DNA of 64,000 nt from CANNDT01 sp945876205 (lineage in GTDB: Bacteria; Acidobacteriota; Vicinamibacteria; Vicinamibacterales; UBA2999). The notes below the pieces were generated by a model that saw only the letters and a list, made by a program, of their open reading frames with translations, searched no databases and had not been told where the DNA came from. Position numbers and translations under genes: made by a program. Location: positions 19,225 to 83,224 of the forward strand of contig CANNDT010000007.1 in assembly GCA_947503365.1 (NCBI GenBank), given 5' to 3'. Positions 56,499-63,760 of the stretch are shown here, piece after piece; position 1 is the first letter of the stretch, and every line of letters begins with the position of its first letter.

Positions 56499-57305
56499 AT
56501 GACTGAACGTGTGTCTTCCGTCGCTCGCGCGTCGCGCGCCCCTCGCATGCTGGCGCTGCTGGTGCTCCTCGTCGCGGCCGGCGGCTGCGGCAACAAGCAG
56601 CTCGGACCGCCCGCGGGCGCGGCCCAGCCCGATCGCTTCCTGTTTGACCGCGCCAATGAAGCGATCGTGAAGGAACAGTGGCTGAACGCCCGCACCTACT
56701 TCATGCAGATCGTCGACAACTATCCGCAGAGCCCCTTCCGCCCCGACGCGAAGCTCGGGATGGGCGATTCGTACCTGGGGGAAGGGTCGGCGGAATCGTC
56801 GGTGCTGGCGGCCAATGAGTTCCGCGAATTTCTGACGTTCTACCCGACCAACGCCCGCGCCGACTACGCCCAGTACAAGCTCGCAATGAGTCACTTCCGG
56901 CAGATGCGTGCGCCGGAGCGCGATCAGACCGAAACCCGCGAGGCGCTCAGGGAATTCGATACGTTCTTCCAGCGCTACCCGGATAGCGCGCTGACGTCGG
57001 AAGTGAAGCAGAACTGGCGCATCACGCGCGATCGTCTGAGCGATGCGTCCTACCGCGTGGGTCTCACCTACTACCGCGCCCGCTGGTACCCGGGCGCGAT
57101 CAGCCGCTTCCGCGAGGTCCTCGCGGAAGACCCCGGGTTCACCGGCCGGGACGGCGTGTACTTCTATCTGGCGGAGTCGCTGGCCAAGTCCGATAAGACG
57201 GTTGCCGAAGCCATTCCGTACTTCGCGCGCCTGATTGCAGAATTCGATCAGAGCGAGTTTCTCGAAGAAGCGAAGAAACGGCTCGAAATACTGAAGACTC
57301 AGTAA
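56499..57305 (+). CDS. bamD: Outer-membrane assembly lipoprotein BamD
   Basis: 268 residues from ATG 56499 (TTG 56490 less likely). Signal with lipobox LVAAGGCGNK. TPR-rich: ANEAIVKEQWLNARTYFMQI, NYPQSPFRPDAKLGMGDSYL, AANEFREFLTFYPTNARADY and RFREVLAEDPGFTGRDGVYF, as in BamD/ComL of the outer-membrane insertion complex. Shows the organism has a Gram-negative envelope. Confidence 0.88.
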   Translation: MTERVSSVARASRAPRMLALLVLLVAAGGCGNKQLGPPAGAAQPDRFLFDRANEAIVKEQWLNARTYFMQIVDNYPQSPFRPDAKLGMGDSYLGEGSAESSVLAANEFREFLTFYPTNARADYAQYKLAMSHFRQMRAPERDQTETREALREFDTFFQRYPDSALTSEVKQNWRITRDRLSDASYRVGLTYYRARWYPGAISRFREVLAEDPGFTGRDGVYFYLAESLAKSDKTVAEAIPYFARLIAEFDQSEFLEEAKKRLEILKTQ

Positions 57306-57314
57306 CTTAGCTGG

Positions 57315-57339
57315 GTCTGGCAGACGATCGGGGCCAGAC
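57315..57339. terminator. Weak hairpin after bamD
   Basis: GTCTGGC and GCCAGAC form a 7-bp perfect stem around an 11-nt loop, 10 nt after the bamD stop and just before the next start. No T-run, so termination is uncertain. Confidence 0.25.
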
Positions 57340-57343
57340 AGAT

Positions 57344-58108
57344 ATGAGATCCAGATACACGATTTCCGTGATCGCTGCGGCGGTGCTCACTGCGACGACC
57401 GTGGGCGCCCAGCGCGGCCCCGCTCCTGCCGGGAGCCATCTGCCGGCCGACGTCCTCGCCCTGGCCTGCGCGCCGAGCATGGTGTTCGAGCAGCCCCCCA
57501 CCCCGCTTCGCATCACCGGCGGGCAGGACGCCTCCGCCCGGCTGACATTTGCGCCTGGCGACCTCCTGACCATCAATGCCGGCAGCGACAACGGCATCGA
57601 GGTCGGGCAGGAGTACTACGTTCGGCGTGTGCAGGCCGCCGAGCGGCGCCCCGTGACCCGCGCCAACGCCGCCACCATTCGCACCGCCGGGTGGATCAGG
57701 ATTTACGCCATCGACAAGGAAATGTCCCTGGCGACCGTCGTCCATGCCTGCGACACGATCAACGTGGACGACTTCCTCGAGCCGTTCGCGCTGCCCCAGG
57801 TCCCGGTGGCCGCCGACACCGGCGGCATCAAGGCGCAACGCGGCAACTACGGCAAGATCGTACTCGGCACCGATCGGCGCCGGAGCTTTGCCAAGGGTGA
57901 CTTCTTCATCGCCAATCGCGGCAGCGATCACGGCGTGACGCTCGGCGCACGGTTCGTGATCTATCGCGATAAGCGAGTGGCCGAGAACTTCCTGTATGAG
58001 CTTGGCGAGGCCGTCGCCGTGGACGTGAAGCCCGAAACCTCAACCCTGCAGGTCACGCTCTCCCGCGACGCCTTCCTCGCGGGCGATTACGTGGCGATCC
58101 GGAAATAG
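57344..58108 (+). CDS. Exported protein, unknown function
   Basis: 254 residues. Signal peptide TISVIAAAVLTATTVGAQ. Mature part in two similar halves: LTFAPGDLLTINAGSDNGIE with VGQEYYVRRVQAAE, and RRSFAKGDFFIANRGSDHGV with TLGARFVIYRDKRVAENF; both carry 'GD....N.GSD.G...G..f.vyR', so the protein looks like an internal duplication. Family not recognised (FlgT- or LysM-adjacent folds have similar spacing). The stop TAG is fused to the third CACGAAG element. Confidence 0.75.
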   Translation: MRSRYTISVIAAAVLTATTVGAQRGPAPAGSHLPADVLALACAPSMVFEQPPTPLRITGGQDASARLTFAPGDLLTINAGSDNGIEVGQEYYVRRVQAAERRPVTRANAATIRTAGWIRIYAIDKEMSLATVVHACDTINVDDFLEPFALPQVPVAADTGGIKAQRGNYGKIVLGTDRRRSFAKGDFFIANRGSDHGVTLGARFVIYRDKRVAENFLYELGEAVAVDVKPETSTLQVTLSRDAFLAGDYVAIRK

Positions 58109-58260
58109 GCCACGACGCACACGAAGAACTAAGCCACGAAGAACACGAAGAACACGAAGATCTTTTACTTCGTGATCTTCGTGACCTTCGTGGCCAAACT
58201 CGTGATCTTCGTGGCTTTTTTCGTGACCTTCGTGGCTAATTTCGTGGACTTCGCGGCTTA
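58109..58260. repeat. CACGAAG inverted-repeat element, copy 3 (between convergent genes)
   Basis: Left arm (58109-58160) with five CACGAAG-type units, right arm (58168-58257) with seven TTCGTG-type units at 9-14-nt spacing. It fills the whole space between the convergent stops: TAG then GCCACGACG on the plus side, and TAA then GCCGCGAAG on the minus side (pgsA). Confidence 0.9.
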
Positions 58261-58869
58261 GCTGACTTTCCGGGCGCGGACGATGTTGACGTCTGTCACG
58301 CGGGCGTTCAGCAGCTGCTGGAATCGACGGTAGTAATCGATCGCCGACCAGATCGCCGTGATCATCACTACCCACAGCGCGACGTATCCCATCGGCGCCA
58401 GCCACGGCAGCGAACGCCATCCCAGAATCAGCAACAGGATCGCGGTCACCTGCGATGCCATCTTGATCTTGCCCAGTTGCGAGGCGGGCATCGTGATGCC
58501 CTTGGTGTAGGCCAGGCTCCGGAGGCCCGTAATCGCGAATTCCCGGCCGATAATCAGCGCCACCATCCAGGCCGGGGCCAGGTCCAGCTGCACCAGGGAG
58601 ATGAACGCCGCCGACGTCAACAGCTTGTCGGCGATGGGATCGAGGACCTGCCCCAGCCAGGTGACCTGCCGGCGCCGCCGGGCCAGGTAACCGTCCAGCC
58701 AGTCGGTCAGGGAGGCCAGGCCGAAAATGCCGGCGCCCACCAGCTCCTTGGGCATGCCCAGGATGAGGTGTCCTTCGAACTCGGTCAGCAGCACCACCAC
58801 GAGCAGCGGCACGAGAAACATCCGCACGAGCGTGAGGGTGTTCGGGAGATTCATCTGGATGGCAGGCAT
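58258..58869 (-). CDS. pgsA: CDP-diacylglycerol-glycerol-3-phosphate 3-phosphatidyltransferase
   Basis: 203 residues, about four to six membrane helices. CDP-alcohol phosphotransferase signature DGYLARRRRQVTWLGQVLDP, then IADK (DG-x2-AR-x8-G-x3-D-x3-D) is exact. Makes phosphatidylglycerol-phosphate. ATG 58869 assigned; ATG 58854 (MNLPNTLTLVR) is an equally typical start. Confidence 0.93.
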   Translation of the reverse strand: MPAIQMNLPNTLTLVRMFLVPLLVVVLLTEFEGHLILGMPKELVGAGIFGLASLTDWLDGYLARRRRQVTWLGQVLDPIADKLLTSAAFISLVQLDLAPAWMVALIIGREFAITGLRSLAYTKGITMPASQLGKIKMASQVTAILLLILGWRSLPWLAPMGYVALWVVMITAIWSAIDYYRRFQQLLNARVTDVNIVRARKVS

Positions 58870-58881
58870 TCTACCATCTGC

Positions 58882-58887
58882 TAGAAT
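58882..58887 (+). promoter_or_regulatory. -10 element TAGAAT ahead of the nucleotidyltransferase
   Basis: TAGAATCG with 11 nt between the hexamer and the ATG at 58899, in the divergent space with pgsA. Same octamer as at 6085 and 39318. Confidence 0.4.
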
Positions 58888-58898
58888 CGTGGTTTGCT

Positions 58899-59957
58899 AT
58901 GAAGGCGATCCTTCTGGCAGGGGGGAAAGGCAGTCGGTTACGCCCCCTGACCATACACACACCGAAGCCGATTGTTCCGATCTTCAACCGGCCGTTTCTC
59001 CATTACCAGATCGATCTCCTGAAGCAGGTGCCGGAGATCGATGAGGTGATCCTCAGCCTGAATTACCAGCCCCGCCGAATCGAGGAAATCTTCGGCGACG
59101 GCGCCGATCTGGGCATCAAGATCCGCTACGTCGTCGAACCGGCGCCCCTCGGCACGGGCGGCGCGGTCAAGTATGCCGGCGACAAGCTCACCGAGTCGGT
59201 GGTGGTCTTCAACGGCGACGTCCTCACCGAAATCGACCTCGGCGCCGTCATCCGCCTTCACCGCGAGCGCCGAGCCCGTGCCACCATTGTCCTCACGCCG
59301 GTCGACAACCCGAGCGCCTACGGCCTGGTGGAGACCGACGCGGACAGCAATATCAAGCGCTTCCTCGAGAAGCCGAAGCCGGAAGAGATCACCACGAACA
59401 ACATCAACGCCGGCATCTACATCCTCGAGCCGGACACCTTCGACCGCATCCCGAGCGATGTCGCCTGGTCGATCGAGCGGAGCTACTTCCCGTCGCTGAT
59501 CGAGCGCAACGAGACCTTCGTCGCCTACGTCTACAACGGCTACTGGATCGACATCGGCACGCCCGAGAAATACACGCAGGTACACCGCGACATCATGGAT
59601 GGACGCTTTGGCGCGCTGCCCTTCCGCGACATGGCCGCGCCGCGGATCTGCATCGCCGATGATGCCCGCGTGGAAGAAGGGGCGATGATCGAAGGCCCCT
59701 GCTTCATCGACGGAGGCGTGCTCGTCAAGACGGGCGCCCGCATCGGACCGTATTCGGTGATCGGCCGGCAGACGCAGGTAGACGAGGCAGCCAATATTGA
59801 CGGGGCGATCATCTGGCCCAACTGCCGCATCAGCCGCGACGCCGTGGTCCGTAACGCGATCATCGGACGCAACTGCCACCTTGGACGCAACGTGACCGTC
59901 GAGGACAACGCGGTGCTCGGCGACAAGACGACCCTGACGGATTACACCCGCGCATGA
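58899..59957 (+). CDS. Mannose-1-phosphate guanylyltransferase-like nucleotidyltransferase
   Basis: 352 residues. ILLAGGKGSRLRPLTIHTPK is the NDP-sugar pyrophosphorylase signature (GGxGxRLxPLT...PK); VVFNGDVLTEIDL, EKPKPEE and NAGIYILEPD follow. The C-terminal third (about 250-352) is a left-handed beta-helix (IGPYSVIGRQTQVDEAANID). GMPP is favoured because phosphomannomutase follows with a 4-nt overlap; a glucose-1-P thymidylyl or uridylyl role is possible. Confidence 0.88.
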   Translation: MKAILLAGGKGSRLRPLTIHTPKPIVPIFNRPFLHYQIDLLKQVPEIDEVILSLNYQPRRIEEIFGDGADLGIKIRYVVEPAPLGTGGAVKYAGDKLTESVVVFNGDVLTEIDLGAVIRLHRERRARATIVLTPVDNPSAYGLVETDADSNIKRFLEKPKPEEITTNNINAGIYILEPDTFDRIPSDVAWSIERSYFPSLIERNETFVAYVYNGYWIDIGTPEKYTQVHRDIMDGRFGALPFRDMAAPRICIADDARVEEGAMIEGPCFIDGGVLVKTGARIGPYSVIGRQTQVDEAANIDGAIIWPNCRISRDAVVRNAIIGRNCHLGRNVTVEDNAVLGDKTTLTDYTRA

Positions 59958-61309
59958 AAATAGACCCATCGATCTTCAAGGCGTACGACATTCGCGGCCT
60001 CTACCCGGGCGAGATCAACGAGGAGGTGGCGCGGCAGATCGGGCGCGGATTTGTCGCCTACCTGAAGCCCACGCAGATCGCCGTCTCGCGCGACATGCGC
60101 GTGTCGTCACCCTCGATCGCCGCGGCGTTCATCGACGGTGCCCGCGAACAGGGCGCCAACGTCGTCGACTACGGCATGATGGCCACCGACATGCTCTACT
60201 TCGCCGTCGTCAAAGACTCGATGGATGGCGGCGCGCAGATCACGGCATCGCACAATCCTGGCCGCTACAACGGCATCAAGATGGTGCGCCAGGGTGCATC
60301 GCCGCTCAGCGGAGATGCCGGAATCGGCGATATCAGAGAGATGATCGCCAACGATCGCATTCCCCCTCCCGCGGGCACGCCCGGGTCGCTGACCACGCGC
60401 AACGTGCTGCCGGAATACGTCGAGAAGGTGATGTCCTTTATCGACCCGGCGGTGATCAAGCCGTTCACGGTCGTGCTCGACGCCGGCAGCGGCATGGGCG
60501 GCCTGGTTGCGCCTGCCTTGTTCGATCGCCTGCCGTGCAAGACGACGAGGCTGTGCTTCACGATCGACGGCACGTTTCCGAACCACGAGGCGAACCCGCT
60601 CATCGAAGAGAACCGCCGCGACATCACCGATGAAGTCATCCGCCAGAAGGCCGACATCGGCATTGCCTGGGACGGAGACGCCGACCGCTGCTTCTTCATC
60701 GACAGCACCGGCGAGTTCATCTCCGGCGACATGGTGACGGCGCTGCTCGCGGAAGCGTTCCTGCTGAAGCAGCCGGGCGCCACGGTCATCTACGACCTGC
60801 GCGCCAGCCATGCCGTGAAGGATACGGTCGCGGCGCACGGCGGGAAAGCGTTAATGAACCGGGTCGGCCACGCGTTCATCAAGAAGAGGATGCGCGACGA
60901 GGACGCCATCTTCGGCGGCGAGGTCACGGGGCACTACTACTTCCGCGACTTCTACTACGCCGACAACGGCTTCATCCCGGCGCTGCTGATGCTGGAGCTG
61001 ATGTCGAAGAAGAACAAGTCGCTCCACGAGCTGCTGGCGCCGTACCGTGAACGGTATTTCATCTCGGGCGAGATCAACACGACCGTCAAGAGCATGAACG
61101 AGATTCCCCAGAAGCTCGCCGCGATCGAAGCGCGCTACAAGGACGCCACGATCGCCAGGATGGACGGCATCTCGGTGGACTATCCCGACTGGCACTTCAA
61201 CGTGCGGGCGTCCAACACCGAGCCGCTGATCCGTCTCAATCTCGAAGCGGCCTCCCCTGCCATGATGGAACAGAAGCGCGAGGAGGTCCTTTCCATCATC
61301 CGAAGGTGA
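59954..61309 (+). CDS. manB: Phosphomannomutase/phosphoglucomutase
   Basis: 451 residues. Phosphoserine loop GGAQITASHNPGRYNGIKMV, metal loop IGIAWDGDADRCFFIDS, sugar loop DAIFGGEVTGHYYFRDFYYA and phosphate loop RASNTEPLIRLNLEA all present. Interconverts mannose-6-P/mannose-1-P (or glucose analogues) and feeds the upstream guanylyltransferase. Confidence 0.94.
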   Translation: MKIDPSIFKAYDIRGLYPGEINEEVARQIGRGFVAYLKPTQIAVSRDMRVSSPSIAAAFIDGAREQGANVVDYGMMATDMLYFAVVKDSMDGGAQITASHNPGRYNGIKMVRQGASPLSGDAGIGDIREMIANDRIPPPAGTPGSLTTRNVLPEYVEKVMSFIDPAVIKPFTVVLDAGSGMGGLVAPALFDRLPCKTTRLCFTIDGTFPNHEANPLIEENRRDITDEVIRQKADIGIAWDGDADRCFFIDSTGEFISGDMVTALLAEAFLLKQPGATVIYDLRASHAVKDTVAAHGGKALMNRVGHAFIKKRMRDEDAIFGGEVTGHYYFRDFYYADNGFIPALLMLELMSKKNKSLHELLAPYRERYFISGEINTTVKSMNEIPQKLAAIEARYKDATIARMDGISVDYPDWHFNVRASNTEPLIRLNLEAASPAMMEQKREEVLSIIRR

Positions 61310-61321
61310 GAGATAGAATTA

Positions 61322-61348
61322 CGTAGGCCGGGTCCTTTGGGACCCGGC
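61322..61348. repeat. Intergenic CGTAGGCCG palindrome
   Basis: CGTAGGCCGGGTCCTTT then GGGACCCGGC forms a 9-bp stem (GCCGGGTCC / GGACCCGGC) with a tiny loop. It lies 12 nt after manB and 12 nt before the tRNA. Nearly identical to the third in-frame unit within the sigma-54 activator (44926-44952). Confidence 0.85.
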
Positions 61349-61359
61349 ACTGGCAAGAC

Positions 61360-61433
61360 GCGGGCATCTTCTAGTGGCAAGAAAGAGGCTTCCCAAGCCT
61401 AGAACGCGGGTTCGATTCCCGCTGCCCGCTCCA
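61360..61433 (+). tRNA. tRNA-Gly (anticodon CCC)
   Basis: 74 nt with encoded CCA. Acceptor GCGGGCA (61360-61366) pairs TGCCCGC (61423-61429), discriminator T, then CCA. Anticodon stem AGGC/GCCT with loop TTCCCAA gives CCC. T arm GCGGG-TTCGATT-CCCGC. D region CTTCTAGTGGCAAGAAAG is the usual Gly form. Confidence 0.96.
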
Positions 61434-61444
61434 CCTTCTAATCG

Positions 61445-62155
61445 CTAACGGATCGATATTCCGGCCGACGCCGTCACGACGCGCGTTCTCGGCGTCCCGA
61501 GGACCTCGCCCTGGGCCTTTCCCGGTGACAGCAGGTGGAACCGGAGATCGAAGGTGAACGCCAGGTGATCTGACGTAAACCAGCGCGCCCCTCCCCCGAA
61601 ATTCTGGCTCGTCACCTGGCCGCTCTCGAGGCGTGCCGCAACTCCCTTGTCGAACGCCGATCGCTCGCTGATGACCTGAGCCCGTCCGAGACCCGCGCTG
61701 ATATAGCTCCACCCGGTGGAGGTGCCGAAGTTGAGGGACACCTGCGGCGCGACGGTCGTGATCGACACCTTCATGTCGGGCGTTGTCTGCGTCGTCGTCG
61801 ATATGGAGGTCGGCGTCGACCCGCTCGTCACCGGTGCGGACGGTTTGGCGGTGCCGCGAAGGCGGAAGAGGTCGGCGCCAAGCCCCACCCGAGCAGGGCC
61901 AAGCCGGAACAGATAGACGTGACCGCCGACATCCAGCCCGAACCCGCGCGACGGGATGCGTGTGCCGGTCGGCACCGCCGGATAGAACCTGGCGGCATTG
62001 GGCGCGCCCGCCGTGGAGCCGCGAACGTCGATGACGTAGGGCCCAGGGGGCCCGGGGCCTGGTATTGGCACCGGCGCGGGAGCCGTCTGGGCGGCGGCAG
62101 GCGCAGCGACAGTTCCGGTGAGGATCAGGGCAAGAACCGCCGCGCGGACGATCAC
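61445..62155 (-). CDS. Outer-membrane beta-barrel-like exported protein
   Basis: 236 residues. Signal peptide RAAVLALILTGTVAAPAAAQ then a Pro-rich stretch. Alternating hydrophobic strands with Gly/aromatic turns (GFGLDVGGHVYLFRLGPARV, VSLNFGTSTGWSYISAGLGR, HLAFTFDLRFHLLSPGK) and a final strand VVTASAGISIR suggest an eight-strand barrel (OmpA/W-like). No family name assigned. Confidence 0.75.
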   Translation of the reverse strand: MIVRAAVLALILTGTVAAPAAAQTAPAPVPIPGPGPPGPYVIDVRGSTAGAPNAARFYPAVPTGTRIPSRGFGLDVGGHVYLFRLGPARVGLGADLFRLRGTAKPSAPVTSGSTPTSISTTTQTTPDMKVSITTVAPQVSLNFGTSTGWSYISAGLGRAQVISERSAFDKGVAARLESGQVTSQNFGGGARWFTSDHLAFTFDLRFHLLSPGKAQGEVLGTPRTRVVTASAGISIR

Positions 62156-62180
62156 GTCGTTGCTTTCGCCTTCTCAGTCA

Positions 62181-63056
62181 TCAGTAGCCCTTCGCCCCAG
62201 CCGTCGGCTGCTGACCACGCGATTCCTGGACGATGCGCACGCCGGCGCTCGCGCCGATGCGCGTGGCCCCGGCGGCCACCATCGCCTTGAGTCCCTCGAG
62301 ATCGCGAACGCCGCCGGCCGCCTTGACGCCCATCTCTTCACCAACGACGCGCCGCATCAGCGCGACATCGGCGGCCGTGGCCCCGCCGGAGGCAAAGCCG
62401 GTCGAGGTCTTCACGAAATCCGCCGCGGCCGCCTTGGCCAGCGTGCACGCCGTCACCTTCTCCTCGTCGGTCAGGAGCGCGGCCTCGATGATCACCTTGC
62501 TGACCACGCCCGCCTCGCGACACGGCGTCGTCACCGCCTCGATATCGCGCTCGACGAGCCGAAGATCGCCAGACTTGAGCGCCCCGACATTGATCACCAT
62601 GTCGACCTCGCGGGCGCCGTCGAAGATCACGCGGCGCGTCTCGTAGTGCTTGGTGTCGGGAGTCGTCGCGCCGAGCGGAAAGCCGACGACCGAGCACACC
62701 TTGACGCCCGAGTCGCGGAGCAACTGGGCACAGAGCGCCACCCAGGTCGGATTCACGCAGACGCTGGCGAACTTGTATTCCGCCGCTTCCCTGCAGAGCG
62801 TCTCGATCTCTTTCCTCGTCGCGTCAGGCTTGAGCAGCGTGTGGTCGATCATCGTCGACACGCCGCTGGTCGTCCCGCCGCCGGCATACAAGCCGATCCG
62901 CGTGGCGCCCGCGTCGAGAATGCCGCGGAGCCGATCGGGGCAGCACTCGTACAACACGGAGTGACACGCGCATCTCGACGGCGCCGGCGCGTGCGAGGCG
63001 GCGGCGATCTCCTCGACGATGATCTGGATGAGGCGGTGGATGTCTGGAGGCTGCAT
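62181..63056 (-). CDS. deoC: Deoxyribose-phosphate aldolase with Cys-rich N-terminal extension
   Basis: 291 residues from ATG 63056. Residues about 70-280 are DeoC: MIDHTLLKPDATRKEIETLC, SVCVNPTWVALCAQLL, VGFPLGATTPDTKHYE, EVDMVINVGALKSGD, Schiff-base Lys in DFVKTSTGFASGGAT. The first about 65 residues are extra: an amphipathic helix (IHRLIQIIVEEIAAASH), then CACHSVLYECCPDR and GATRIGLYAGGG, as I recall in microcompartment-associated aldolases. Upstream rpiB ends 16 nt before it. Role in sugar-phosphate catabolism; encapsulation is inference. Confidence 0.9.
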   Translation of the reverse strand: MQPPDIHRLIQIIVEEIAAASHAPAPSRCACHSVLYECCPDRLRGILDAGATRIGLYAGGGTTSGVSTMIDHTLLKPDATRKEIETLCREAAEYKFASVCVNPTWVALCAQLLRDSGVKVCSVVGFPLGATTPDTKHYETRRVIFDGAREVDMVINVGALKSGDLRLVERDIEAVTTPCREAGVVSKVIIEAALLTDEEKVTACTLAKAAAADFVKTSTGFASGGATAADVALMRRVVGEEMGVKAAGGVRDLEGLKAMVAAGATRIGASAGVRIVQESRGQQPTAGAKGY

Positions 63057-63072
63057 CAGGGTTGAGCGGGCA

Positions 63073-63705
63073 TCAGACCCGGCGAGTCTCCAGGTCACGA
63101 ATCTTGGCGAGCCGGCGGATGTAGCGGGCCTCGCGCATCGGCGTGCCGAGGAATGTGTCGACGATGGCCAGGGCGTCCGCGGGGGTGACGAGGGTAGAAC
63201 CGAGCGCCAGCACGTTGGCGCCGTTGTGCTGCCGCGCGTAGCGCGCCAGCGTCTCGTTGAGGCAATTGGCCGCGCGCACGCCCCGCACCTTGTTGGCGGC
63301 GATGGTCGAGCCGAGGCCGGCCCCGTCGATGGCAATCCCCGCATCCGCTTCCCCGCGCGCGACCTGCACGGCCACCGCGCCAGCGGTATCCGGGTAGTCG
63401 ACCGGATCGGTGCTATCGGTGCCGAGGTCGTGCACGGTGATGCCGCGTCCCCGCAGGTGCTGGAGGATCGATTTCTTCAAGGCGAGCGACGTGTGGTCTC
63501 CGGCGATCGCCACCGTGCGGATGTCGGCGGCCGGCGCCAGCGAGGCGGCGTCGACGTCGGTGCTCTCGCTGACGATGGAAATGCGCCGCTCCCGAAGCGT
63601 GTCCTGCGCGAGCGGCGTGACGTGACCGCCGGGCACGAGCACGACCGTGCTGCCGTACTCGAGCACGCGCGCGTCGGCTTCGGTGATCATCTGGAAGCGT
63701 TTCAT
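63073..63705 (-). CDS. RpiB/LacA/LacB-family sugar-phosphate isomerase, atypical
   Basis: 210 residues. Residues about 64-205 are RpiB-like: VAIAGDHTSLALKKSI, DLGTDSTDPVDYPDTAGAVA and GSTIAANKVRGVRAA. The normal catalytic Cys loop (CGTGIGM) is replaced by AIDGAGLGS, so standard ribose-5-P isomerase activity is doubtful. An extra N-terminal domain (about 1-62: ITEADARVLEYGSTVVLVPG then VTPLAQDTLRERRI) resembles segments found in microcompartment proteins of the EutQ/PduL type. Cotranscribed with deoC. Confidence 0.82.
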   Translation of the reverse strand: MKRFQMITEADARVLEYGSTVVLVPGGHVTPLAQDTLRERRISIVSESTDVDAASLAPAADIRTVAIAGDHTSLALKKSILQHLRGRGITVHDLGTDSTDPVDYPDTAGAVAVQVARGEADAGIAIDGAGLGSTIAANKVRGVRAANCLNETLARYARQHNGANVLALGSTLVTPADALAIVDTFLGTPMREARYIRRLAKIRDLETRRV

Positions 63706-63760
63706 CGGACGGAACGCTATGTTACTCTCGCGTGCATTGGACCCTCAACCTTCTCCGACG

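Noticed and set aside
61360..61433. Integration (att) site at the tRNA-Gly 3' end
   Set aside because: No integrase gene and no repeated copy of the tRNA 3' end found in the window.
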